Positions 1-9,500 of a stretch of DNA of 64,000 nucleotides are shown one piece after another. Position numbers and translations under genes: made by a program. How positions within the stretch are numbered: position 1 is the first letter of the stretch; every line of letters begins with the position of its first letter. This DNA is from Mesostigma viride. Lineage: Eukaryota; Streptophyta; Mesostigmatophyceae; Mesostigmatales; Mesostigmataceae. The notes beneath the pieces were generated by a model. The model ran no database searches, was not told the DNA's origin, and saw only the letters and a list, made by a program, of their open reading frames with translations. The stretch covers positions 8,928,193-8,992,192 of the forward strand of contig RPFO01000154.1 in NCBI GenBank assembly GCA_009746045.1, read 5' to 3'.

Positions 1-376
1 GTAGAGTGGTGGGAAGCAGCGGGGCAGGTTGGTGGGGGCAGGGGAGCAGGAAGGGGATGCATTACAGACAATGTAGGCATGAAGGGCAGGGGATGCTTCA
101 TAGAGGCAACGTAAAGCGGTCATGTACTGGAGATCAGGGCTATTTTCGCTGCCGACTGTGGAAAAAAATCAATGAGTGCTGCTGGAGCTATTTGGGAGTG
201 AACAGCGCCCCATGGGGCCTGGACTGTCAGCACTGGTTTGCTATTGAGCTAACCAATTCAGTCACCTAACTGAGGTGACTAAATGCAAAGGCTGAAGCAG
301 GCGAGCCTTAAACAAGCAAGCTCACTGATCTGTGAACAAGCAAGCTCACTGCTGTATTCAGGACAAGCACCCTCAC
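1..376 (-). other. Intron (5' part) of the OS-9-like gene
   Basis: This stretch follows the GTGAGG donor at 376-371 on the minus strand. The exon expected next in OS-9-like proteins should encode the motif around 'EGWWTYEFC'. It is not present here, so the exon must lie beyond base 1. Short open frames on either strand look like noise. Confidence 0.5.
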
Positions 377-1935
377 CCGGAAGAAGCAGGCACCCTCCAG
401 GGGGGCGAGAGCCTCCTCGAACTTGCGCCGCGTCCACACCACGTCGCTGCGCTTGCGTCCGCCACCTGTCCCCGTGCCCGCTGGCCGGGTAGATCTGCCG
501 CCACTACCACCACCACCACCCCCGCTGCCTCCCCCCCCTTGTGCCCCATCCCCACCCGCCCGCTGCCCTGCCCCTTCACCTCCCATGGCCCCATCCTGGC
601 TGTCCTCTGCCCCGTTCTCTGCTCCTTCCTCCTCGCCCTCCTCCCCTTCTCCCCTGCCGCCACGTGGCGCCACCACGGGCAGCGCGCAGCGGAACCGGCG
701 GCCGTCCTTGTCGGTCATGTACACTGTCTCATGAGTTGATGACGGCGACTCGTCCGCCGCCTGCGGGGCCATGGATACATGGGTCGATGGTTGACTACTA
801 CCACGAATCAGCCATATTCATCGATCCCTTGGTAAATTATCTTTACCCCCCCCCCCCCCAACCCCCCCCCTTCCCTTGGTCGGCGCATATGAATTCGCAT
901 ATCGCCACGGTCATACCACCTTTAACCCTTGTCCACCCTACACTACCCAAGCACGATGCACAGGAGTACCAGTCGCTAGGTAACAAGAACCACCCTCGAC
1001 AGTCACGGCGCCCATACGAGTGGCGTAGCAAGGGGAAGACAAGTAGCCTGCAAGCCTGGGTCACAAGGGGGTCGATGGACAGGCAGCTTGCTTGAGCAGG
1101 TTGAGAGGAGTCTATTAAAACGTGATGGGTCAGATCCATATGCTTCGGCGGCCAGTTTAAAACACTTCAGTGTTCCGAGCACTCCCAATCCAGGCAACAG
1201 AAACCGTGAACAATGCGATAATCCATGCTAGAGTGATCATAACGGCTTGTACAAGGTGCCAGACAGGGCTCCGTGACCTCCCAATGCAGGCACACAACTG
1301 TTCCCTAAATGAATAAATAAGAGTCAGGGCTACGTTGGAGGTAAACAATTAGCCCAGCTAGCATGACGCCCTTGTCCACTGCCGCGCTCGCCTCTGCTTG
1401 AATGAACGCTACGGTGTCACCGCGCAGCCAAAGCTGCCTACCACTGCCGCCATATCCCTGCCCACATGTCCTACCAAGTTCAACAACTCTACAGCATGGT
1501 TTGTTGCGCTACTATCGCCTGCTCAATCACCAGCACCAAATGCCAACCCCACCCACATGCTCCTCGCTCGACGGCTCCTCGGCAATCGAAACCAGGTAGC
1601 GCGGCTCGTTGCGGTCCGTCAGAAAGTTGAGGTTTGTGCCTGCAACGTGGGGGGTAGGGGCCCAGCAAGATCGAAGAAACGAGGGTATGTGGGTTCACAA
1701 TCGGTACTCCTATCACGAGGATATACTTGGCACGCAACGAATGGTTTCCAATGACCCATGTGCTGGCAAATACGCATCAAAATTATGCGAGCAGATTTGG
1801 AGAAGGCTTACTCGCGTCCGTTACAATGACAACCGTGGGCTCGCCATAGGATGCCGATGGCCCGCAGATGCCCAAAAGTATTAGCACTGCTGCGAATAGG
1901 CTCGAGAACGCCTCAGCTTTGCCTGCTAGCCCCAT
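377..1935 (-). CDS. OS-9/XTP3-B-like ER lectin, N-terminal three exons (partial)
   Basis: Three minus-strand exons join in phase: 1935-1812 (41 codons plus 1 nt), 1639-1557 (phase 1 in, phase 0 out) and 760-377 (128 codons). Donors are GTAAGC, GTGGGT and GTGAGG; acceptors end in GCAG. The protein opens with a clear signal peptide (M1 to about residue 29; core LFAAVLILLGICG). It continues through 'NEPRYLVSIAEEP', 'VYMTDKDGRRFRC' and 'LEGACFFR'. The order is that of OS-9-type proteins: a 'EPKYSIEF'-like strand, then a 'VxMxxKxGxxFxC' strand, then the 'CFYRxEGWWTYEFC' region, whose second half would lie in the next exon. OS-9 proteins bind trimmed N-glycans on misfolded ER glycoproteins and pass them to the HRD1 ERAD complex. 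A Gly/Glu-rich insert separates the last two motifs and is unusual. The MRH lectin domain would lie off the window. The signal peptide and exon phases are seen directly; the family name is inference. Confidence 0.62.
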
Positions 1936-2677
1936 TTGTTTAAATTATTAGTGACTGCGACTTGTCTTCATGTCTCCTTCCACCAAAAAGTGTCGAGGAA
2001 AAAAAGGGTTCAGCGCATCATCGCCTTCTGCCTTGGAAGAATGCAATAGCGACAAATGTTGCGTTCACACGCAGTTGACGACACCCACGTTGACGAGCAA
2101 AATAATTTTGATGAAATTTGCTAGAACAACCAATTTAGTGATGAGCCCTGGGTAGCACAAGACTACATGCCGAATGTTGTCAAGGCTAAATGCCGAATCA
2201 AGACTCCAGACGTGTGTCGGTATGTGTCGGAATAAGGTATGTACAAGGTGGAACCTATAGAGCGGGTTTCGATCCCTACTTGCTCTGGGACAGAGGGCAG
2301 CATTATTTGCAATACATGACGTGGCATCCAACCGACAGGAGGTAAAGTCGTGGGCACGTGCGCAACAATCATCACACAGCTGACAGCCCACGGTCCCCAA
2401 CGCCCAAGTAATTGACAGGAACAGTTTTCTACAGTATCGGTAGCTTGGTAATGGAAAAAGACAGTTGAGGCACAGAGGTTGAGATATTCCTGAGCCGTCG
2501 AACCTGAACATGTTGCCCCCCTGGCCTCATGCGTGTAAATATGATAATCCAGCTCTATGCCGCGACTGTCACAATGGAAAGAACACGCGTGAAGCGCATT
2601 AAGCGGGCTCGTCAAGAATGAAACAAGCGGCCTTTGTGCAAGGGTAAGTGTTCCGTTTTTGAAAGCAGCTTTGTGCG
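1936..2677. promoter_or_regulatory. Shared divergent 5' region between the OS-9-like and GT29 genes
   Basis: The 742 bases separate two start codons that point away from each other. An in-frame stop at 2660-2662 precedes the plus-strand start, so that reading frame does not extend back. I see no clear TATA box or repeat. A 201-codon minus-strand frame (2768-2163) overlaps this region and the 5' end of the GT29 gene and is not convincing as a gene. Confidence 0.4.
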
Positions 2678-3640
2678 ATGGGTATCCCACGTAATGTTTT
2701 AGGAAGAATATTTCTTGGTGCGCTGCTTTGTTTGCTTCCGCATGCGTTTGAGGGCCATCCAATGACATTGCCCGGACACCGGGTATTTCCGAGAACTGTC
2801 ATTTCCCGTGTCGAGGGACCGTTGGTCACAGGAAGGTTTGCCGCGTGGAAAAACATTCCTTTGATATTTCGTCACCCTTTCTCGAAGGATGTCCTAAGAG
2901 AAAACTGCAAAAGCCGCAAAGGCTTAAGTACCCTGCTATCGTCTGCGCTGGCAGTCAACTCCCGGTTACGGGAACAATATCACAACAAGTCCATCGTTTT
3001 CGTTGGCAGTTCCCATTCGCTATCCGGACAGGGGCTGGGGCGCCGTATTGACGCGTTCGATGTGGTCGTGCGCATGAACGGTGCACCAACGGCTGGTTTC
3101 GAGAACGATGTCGGCAGCAAAACAACCCACCGGTGCATGAACTCGGTCAAGGGAGGCTGCAACGCGACGCTCGTGTGCGACGACGCCATGTCTTCGTCGT
3201 TCTGGGAGCTGAACCGAGGGGTAAAGCTGATGCCGGTATCGCACACGCAGCTGCCTGAGTTCATCCAGCAGCTCCACTGGGAGTCCCGCCCTGTCGTGAC
3301 CGAAAAAATCGAGTGTTTCGGGCACTGCCCCCAAGTGCTGGGCAAATGGACGGAGGAGGCCGCTCTAAAAGTGCCTGCGCTCCGGCCCCAGGGTCTTAAG
3401 GGCCGGGTCCTTCGCGCCGGCCTGTGCTGCCTCTTCGCCTTCCTGTCTGCCGGGCTGAACCCCACGCTGGCGGGCTTTGACCTGACCTGCGTGCCCAACA
3501 CGGTGCCGGAGCACTACTACTCCCCACTGCCGCTGAACGCGTGTCAAGGCGCAGACACGCACGTGCATGACTTCTACGGGGAGCTGCGCGTGCTGCGCAA
3601 CTGGGCTGATGCCGGCCTGGTGGCCATGCTGCCGGCGTAG
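2678..3640 (+). CDS. GT29 sialyltransferase-like glycosyltransferase
   Basis: A 320-aa, apparently single-exon type II membrane protein: short cytoplasmic tail, signal anchor at about residues 8-24, then a luminal catalytic domain expected in the Golgi. All four sialylmotifs can be placed. The L motif is at about 105-154 ([11 protein letters not shown], then '[20 protein letters not shown]', 'KTTHRCMN'). The S motif is at about 245-267 ([15 protein letters not shown]). Motif III is H279-Y-Y. Motif VS is H297-x4-E302, whose His is the catalytic base in characterised GT29 enzymes. The L motif resembles ST6Gal most. The start is fixed by an in-frame stop at 2660. The two cysteines that normally link the L and S motifs are replaced by Ile106 and Gly259, and the usual P-S-S/T start of the S motif is L-R-A. 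GT29 enzymes use CMP-sialic acid; in algae the donor may be CMP-Kdo or CMP-Dha, so the substrate is open. Confidence 0.85.
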   Translation: MGIPRNVLGRIFLGALLCLLPHAFEGHPMTLPGHRVFPRTVISRVEGPLVTGRFAAWKNIPLIFRHPFSKDVLRENCKSRKGLSTLLSSALAVNSRLREQYHNKSIVFVGSSHSLSGQGLGRRIDAFDVVVRMNGAPTAGFENDVGSKTTHRCMNSVKGGCNATLVCDDAMSSSFWELNRGVKLMPVSHTQLPEFIQQLHWESRPVVTEKIECFGHCPQVLGKWTEEAALKVPALRPQGLKGRVLRAGLCCLFAFLSAGLNPTLAGFDLTCVPNTVPEHYYSPLPLNACQGADTHVHDFYGELRVLRNWADAGLVAMLPA

Positions 3641-4713
3641 GTTGCGCCAGGGAGGATTTGCGCTCGGCATTTGAGGGGAGGGAAGGAAGGTTGCGGGCAT
3701 CTGTGAACAGAGGGAGCCCTGGAAGTTCTTGGGCCTGTGGGAGGGTAGAGGCCTGTGAGAGTGTACAGACCTACTGACAGGTCAAGCGAGACAGGTCAAG
3801 CGAGGCAGGCTGCTGCTGGCAGAGACCTGTGTAGCAAGGGAGCCAATTAAGGGTTCCTCAGCCTAGGTCCTAGGAGTAGTGAGTACTATACCCCTCCAAA
3901 AGGGGTCGCCCCCTGCACTGCCTGGGTCGACTGAGGAAGGATGCTATGGGCCTAGGTGGAGCAGTTGATGCTATCCGACCGATCCTGTTCAGTGGTGGGC
4001 TGATCCTATTGGAGGGCTGATCTTCTGGGTGGACAAGGTGGCTTGGGAGTTTTCACGGACAATGCTGTGAGCTTGGTTTGCCGATGCCGGCGCTGTATCT
4101 ACCAGGGTATGTGGACGACAGCTGTGGACCCCCGTCCCCCGGGCTGGTGATCAAGCTGGAGCTGGTGCATGGTTGAGTCCAGCTGCAGCATGCTTGATGC
4201 CCTGGTCATCATTGATTTTCTGGCCTGCGCTGGTTGTCTCCTTGATCATTGAGTCCTCGTGTCCACAACGGTCAACAGCAACCTCCGTGTGGAGAAGCTT
4301 GTTGCATGTTGGGAGTGCATGATCGGGTTCTATACACCATGCGCGTCAGTGAGACACGCAGCCATGGAGGTCGATTGATGGGAGACGATCTGGATGGGCA
4401 TCGAGTAGGTAGCCTTTCTCATCCATGTGATTTGGTCATGTACGGGGCTAGGGCTCGATCGAAGCATTTATGTCAGGCTGCTATTGGACAAGTAGCGTCT
4501 ACCATTGAAGCATCAGAAATGCATCGCACACGTTGGAGGATCCTAATCAATATCTGGTTGATGAATGGATCACATTTGGTCATTCATTCATCAACAAACA
4601 TAAACAAAATTACATTCATTGCATTACATAGCATTGCAAGTTCGGTGAGGTACACATGTTCACGTAGTGCAAATTAGACATGTGCTGACCTGCTTGTAGA
4701 CGCATGGTCACGG

Positions 4714-4977
4714 GTGACCAGGGTCACGGGTGACCAGCTACTGGAGTGGAATTACCTCTCGATGGGGGCGCGGATGGAGCTGTCTCTCCAGGACATGAGG
4801 ATAAGGGGGGGCATTCACGATGCGAACAGAGGGACGGTTCTGGTTACCGATGAGAGGTTCGCGAGTCCGATTCTGAACACCCTGTGGCCTCGCCTGAAGG
4901 AGTCCAGCTGGCTGGCCAGAGGACCAGCTGTTAATGTCAAATCTCTGTCCGACGGACGCGCACCAGCCTACGTGTAG
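4714..4977 (+). other. Unassigned 87-codon open frame, doubtful
   Basis: Balanced composition and a stretch reading 'FASPILNTLWPRLKESSW' make this frame the only mildly protein-like one between the GT29 gene and the next locus. There is no recognised motif, signal peptide or membrane segment. It could be an exon remnant or chance. Confidence 0.12.
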
Positions 4978-5015
4978 AGCTACTGAGTTCGCCAAAAGTT
5001 TGTGTCACAAGATAC

Positions 5016-5495
5016 ATATGACGCTATTGGCGAGAAACCGGTCCACGGTAGCAGAAAGGTACATTTTGGCGAATTAATTATTTTTTTGCCCAAAATGTAT
5101 CGGATTCCGACCGATTTCGACCCCAATCTTCCATTTTGGACCAAGGTTCGGCCTTTTCATGGCAGATCCTGACTCCCCTCACCGAGATCTATCGATTGCG
5201 CTACTTTTACTTGAGATCAGACCACCCTACCTCGTACTTGCCATACTTGGTTGTCTCTTTGATACTTGACTTTGGCTTACTTGGCGTAAGAGAATGACGT
5301 TAGAGCCATTTTTGCCAGTCTCGTAACAAGTCCATCACCTGGTCGGAAAAGGACTTTCAACTACCCGAGGGCAGATTTGGAATTCCCTTGGAGAGATCTG
5401 TCGATCTTGCGCTAGTCAAATTTAATTTTAGGGTCGATCTCCGAGGCCCAGTTTCCTTGCGTGGATCGACCGGTTTCTCGCCAATAGCGTCATAT
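5016..5495. mobile_element. MITE-like element with perfect 28-bp terminal inverted repeats
   Basis: Bases 5016-5043 (ATATGACGCTATTGGCGAG and on to CCGGTC) are the exact reverse complement of 5468-5495. Weaker similarity continues inward for about 15 bp. The 480-bp body has no coding capacity. It contains two diverged direct copies of a GAGATCT-TCGAT-TGCGCTA block near 5182 and 5392. The size and perfect ends fit a non-autonomous cut-and-paste DNA transposon. No target duplication is obvious. Confidence 0.72.
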
Positions 5496-6135
5496 AGTAG
5501 GAACTATGATCCAGAGCAAATGCCTGCCGTCATGTTTGCGCCGCGACGTTTGCCGGCTACCTGTTTCCACTCATGGGGGATTTGTATATTGCACCAGCTC
5601 CATCCCGTTGCATGATCGTCCCACATGTCGCCACCGTAAACCGAACAAGTTCCAGCGCATGCACACGTACCAGCCGTCAGCAGCATTTAGTCATTAAAGT
5701 TTAGTTTGAGCACTGTTTGCCTGAGAATGATAAGAACAATGACTGCAACGCCCCCCCCCGGCACTGCTTGCATGTAACAAATATTACTGCAAAGAGATCG
5801 ACCAGGATTTACACGTTACGGCTTCAACAACCATGTCGACAAGGATCCATGTGGAATATCACCAACACGGATCGAGAAGCGAGGCATGCATTTCCATGTT
5901 GACATTATAATCACCAACACGAAGAAGCTAGACACTTCGAGTGCATGCATAACATTAATTAATTAAACTCGTGCTCCCGTTGGGGAGTCACGGAGTATAA
6001 CATGCATGTGCCTATTGAATGCACAAAGCATATCTATACTTTTCTTCTAGCTTTTGTTCTGCCCAGATGCAAGGGGGAGAGCTCGAGCAAACAAGGCAAG
6101 TTGATGACATCACAGCAAGCGGCCGGCAAATGCTG

Positions 6136-6177
6136 ATTATATTACACGTAACTGTGTCACGTGAGCATAAGTCAGAA
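6136..6177 (-). mobile_element. 5'-truncated non-LTR 3' end (copy A) with 10-bp target duplication
   Basis: A 42-bp insert is flanked by GCAAATGCTG at 6126-6135 and again at 6178-6187. On the minus strand it reads GACTTATGCTCACGTGAC, then ACAGTTACGTG, then an AT-rich tail. It belongs to the same dispersed family as the copies at 48168, 48598, 49975, 50046, 56355 and 61496. Confidence 0.7.
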
Positions 6178-6545
6178 GCAAATGCTGCTTGCGCTATGCA
6201 TTCCTAGCTAACTTGCGTTTGTCGCAGCGCTGAATCATGCCTAGTACATGCCGAGGATCAGTGGGACCGTCCGAGTTTGTAATTTTGCCCAAAGCCACCT
6301 GCAGTGCTCATTGAAGCACTTGCGGCCGCAGACAAGAAAACTAAAAAAACTGTTCCATCAAAACCAGCAGGCAATGTGCCTGAAAGAGACAAGTGGTCTA
6401 CCCAGCTGCGCAGTCAATTGCATGCTGCCTTTGGTTACTGCAGGTTGCTATGTACAGTTGAGACACGTGTTAGTGTAATCATGGGAGCAAATTATGTACT
6501 GCTGGAAATTTCTGCTCGACGCTAGCCCCCATTGCGAAGAGATAT

Positions 6546-6550
6546 TTACA
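6546..6550 (-). terminator. TGTAA polyadenylation signal of the seven-exon gene
   Basis: On the minus strand TGTAA begins 31 nt after the stop codon at 6583-6581. TGTAA is the usual polyadenylation signal in green algae. Its position supports both the stop codon and the lineage. Confidence 0.5.
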
Positions 6551-6580
6551 AATGCTGAGGTGTGCGAAATGAACCGTAGA

Positions 6581-9500
6581 CTACTGCGACTCCTTGCCCT
6601 TGTCCTTCTCCTTGTCCTTTACGGCTTTTTCCAACTTCTTGTCCCACGCCTCCAGCTCCCAGGCCGTCTCTGACTTGGCCGCCTCCAGGGACTTGGTCTC
6701 CTGCGCCTCAATGGCTTGTCGCTCCTGTTATTGTGACAAGGAGAGAATAGAGAGAAACGGTCCACATTACAGGCAGGGACCAAGGGCCTGCTAACCATCC
6801 CATGGCTTACTTTGTCTCTATGAGGTCTGTGAGGAAAGCCATGGGAAGCTTTATAACCACGTGCACGCACCAAGAAGAAAGAAGCGTGCAAGAAGCACGC
6901 CGAGCATTGAAGTGTGCATAGCCGCATACCCCATTGCTGAACAAACACCAGCAAGCCCACCGGCCCCGCATGTTCTCCGCTTGCATGCTTATTCAGTCAC
7001 CCAGCATCACCGTGCCCTTCTTCTTTTGACACCGGTACAATATGCAACTCAAAGCTCCACGTGTGAGGCCACCATAGGCATTGGCTAACCATAGGTAGGA
7101 GAGCAGTAGGGACCCTGGGGCCATGCACAAAGTTGTGAGGCATGACAGCAACAGGTGGAGATTTTGACACGGCCATGCCGCTTTGGGGAAACATAACTGA
7201 ACTGAGCAGCTATATTAGGACAAACATAACATACATCGTCACAGGCAAGACCCCCTGCAGGTTGGGCACCTAGCCAGGCCCGTACCAAACAAAAAAAAAG
7301 GGGGCCATCTGACCCGTGCCTGCAGTTCTGGTCAACGAGAGTGTTCATTGTCTGGTGTGTCCTATGAAGTGGGTTTAGGGCTTCAGGTAACGAGAGTGTT
7401 CATTGTCTGGTGTGTCCTATGAAGTGGCTTTAGGGCTTCAGGTAACGAGAGTGTTCATTGTCTGGTGTGTCCTATGAAGTGGGTTTAGGGCTTCAGGTTT
7501 AGGGTTAAGGGTTTACTGTGGGGGGGTTAGGTTTCAGGGGTTTAGGGCGGGGGGGTCATCATCCACTTGCGTTTGGGCAATACCCGGCATCTCTCCAATC
7601 ACACGTTAACAAGTTGATTGACAGTCGCACCAGAGCAGGACCATGTGGGACCCGGTCGCCCAACTATCGCCGGGTTGAGGCATGCCATTGCCACCATTGG
7701 CCACGGGTGGGTTCAAAGGTTGAGGCATGCCGTTGCCACCATTGGCCACGGGTTGGTTCACGGGTTGAGGCATGCCATGGCCACCATTGGCCACGGGTGG
7801 GTTCACGGGTTGAGGCATGCCATTGCCACCATTGGCCACGGGTTGATTCACGGGTTGAGGCATGCCGTTGCCACCATTGGCCACGGGTTGATTCACGGGT
7901 TGAGGCATGCCGTTGCCACCATTGGCCACGGGTGGGTTCACGGGTTGAGGCATGCCGTTGCCACCATTGGCCACGGGTTGGTTCACGGGTTGAGGCATGC
8001 CATGGCCACCATTGGCCACGGGTGGGTTCACGGGTTGAGGCATGCCGTTGCCACCATTGGCCACGGGTGGGTTCACGGGTTGAGGCATGCCGTTGCCACC
8101 ATTGGCCACGGGTTGGTTCACGGGTTGAGGCATGCCATGGCCACCATTGGCCACGGGTTGGTTCACGGGTTGAGGCATGCCATGGCCACCATTGGCCACG
8201 GGTGGGTTCACGGGTTGAGGCATGCCGTTGCCACCATTGGCCACGGGTGGGTTCACGGGTTGAGGCATGCCATTGCCACCACTGGCCACGGGTTGGTTCA
8301 CGGGTTGAGGCATGCCATGGCCACCATTGGCCACGGGTGGGTTCACGGGTTGAGGCATGCCATTGCCACCATTGGCCACGGGTTGGTTCACGGGTTGAGG
8401 CATGCCATGGCCACCATTGGCCACGGGTGGGTTCACGGGTTGAGGCATGCCATTGCCACCATTGGCCACGGGTTGGTTCACGGGTTGAGGCATGCCATGG
8501 CCACCATTGGCCACGGGTGGGTTCACGGGTTGAGGCATGCCGTTGCCACCATTGGCCACGGGTGGGTTCACGGGTTGAGGCATGCCGTTGCCACCACTGG
8601 CCACGGGTTGGTTCACGGGTTGAGGCATGCCATTGCCACCATTGGCCACGGGTGGGTTCACGGGTTGAGGCATGCCGTTGCCACCATTGGCCACGGGTTG
8701 GTTCACGGGTTGAGCCATGCCATTGCCACCATTGGCCACGGGTGGGTTCACGGGTTGAGGCATGCCGTTGCCACCATTGGCCACGGGTGGGTTCACTGGG
8801 TGAGGCATGCCATTGCCACCACTCGTCAAGATTTGATTCACAGTCTCAGGCATGGCAGAGGAATGAGATTCCAAAGGTACATTCTCCCCTCAGGGAGGAT
8901 TCCCACGGAATGGATTCCTGAAACCACCCAGAGAATACCATGGGTGGCATCCACCCGTCCCATCACATATACAACTGCATGCAGTTCCCTGCTTGTGGGG
9001 GGGGCGGGAGTGACACCAAACCCTAGGGGTCAACCTCACGAAGTGTTGGCCATGCAACTCAAGAAGCCCCCGCGCAATGCCGGTCTGGCCAACTGGCAAG
9101 ATGAGATGGCTCACCGTACGTGAGAATGACACTAAACCCTAAACAAATCATGCACAAGTATGTACGACCACCGTGTGCACCCACCGCCAAACAGACATGC
9201 ATGCACGCACCAACGCCAGATATTATCACACGCACACACACACACACGCACACACACACACACATATGCACAGCCACCATATGCCCGCACACACCGCCTC
9301 GGCGACCTCCTCGCTGATCCAGGTCTTGATCGTGCGAGGGGATAGAAGCGCGGTCTTGGGGGGGACTGCATCCAGGGCCCTGCGGGCACGCGCCAGGCAG
9401 GGGGGCGATGGGGACAGAGCAGTACAAGCAGCAAGCAGGTGCACACGATGCAGCCATTGCAGCAGGCTGCGGTCATTGCATGGTGATGGCGATGGCAAAG

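Larger units (their letters stand above)
3641..6580. other. Intergenic region between convergent genes
   Basis: No convincing exon was found in this 2.9 kb. It holds a MITE (5016-5495) and a short non-LTR 3'-end insertion (6136-6177), listed separately. A plus-strand frame at 4714-4977 (87 codons, containing 'ELSLQDMRIRGG' and 'FASPILNTLWPRLKESS') looks more protein-like than its surroundings. It has no splice context and no family I recognise. AT-rich runs occur at 4585-4640 and 5940-5970. Confidence 0.5.

Noticed and set aside
2163-2768. A 201-codon minus-strand frame overlapping the 5' end of the GT29 gene
   Set aside because: No domain, unusual composition, and it would run antisense through the GT29 signal anchor.
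7606-8874. A 422-codon minus-strand frame of 15-residue NGGNGMPQPVNPPVA repeats, and 467/501-codon plus-strand frames over the same bases
   Set aside because: They exist only because the 45-bp unit is divisible by three. The minus frame has no ATG at its apparent start (TTG) and lies in an intron whose flanking exons splice in phase without it. One variable site is synonymous on the minus strand, a weak hint of coding that I do not find sufficient.
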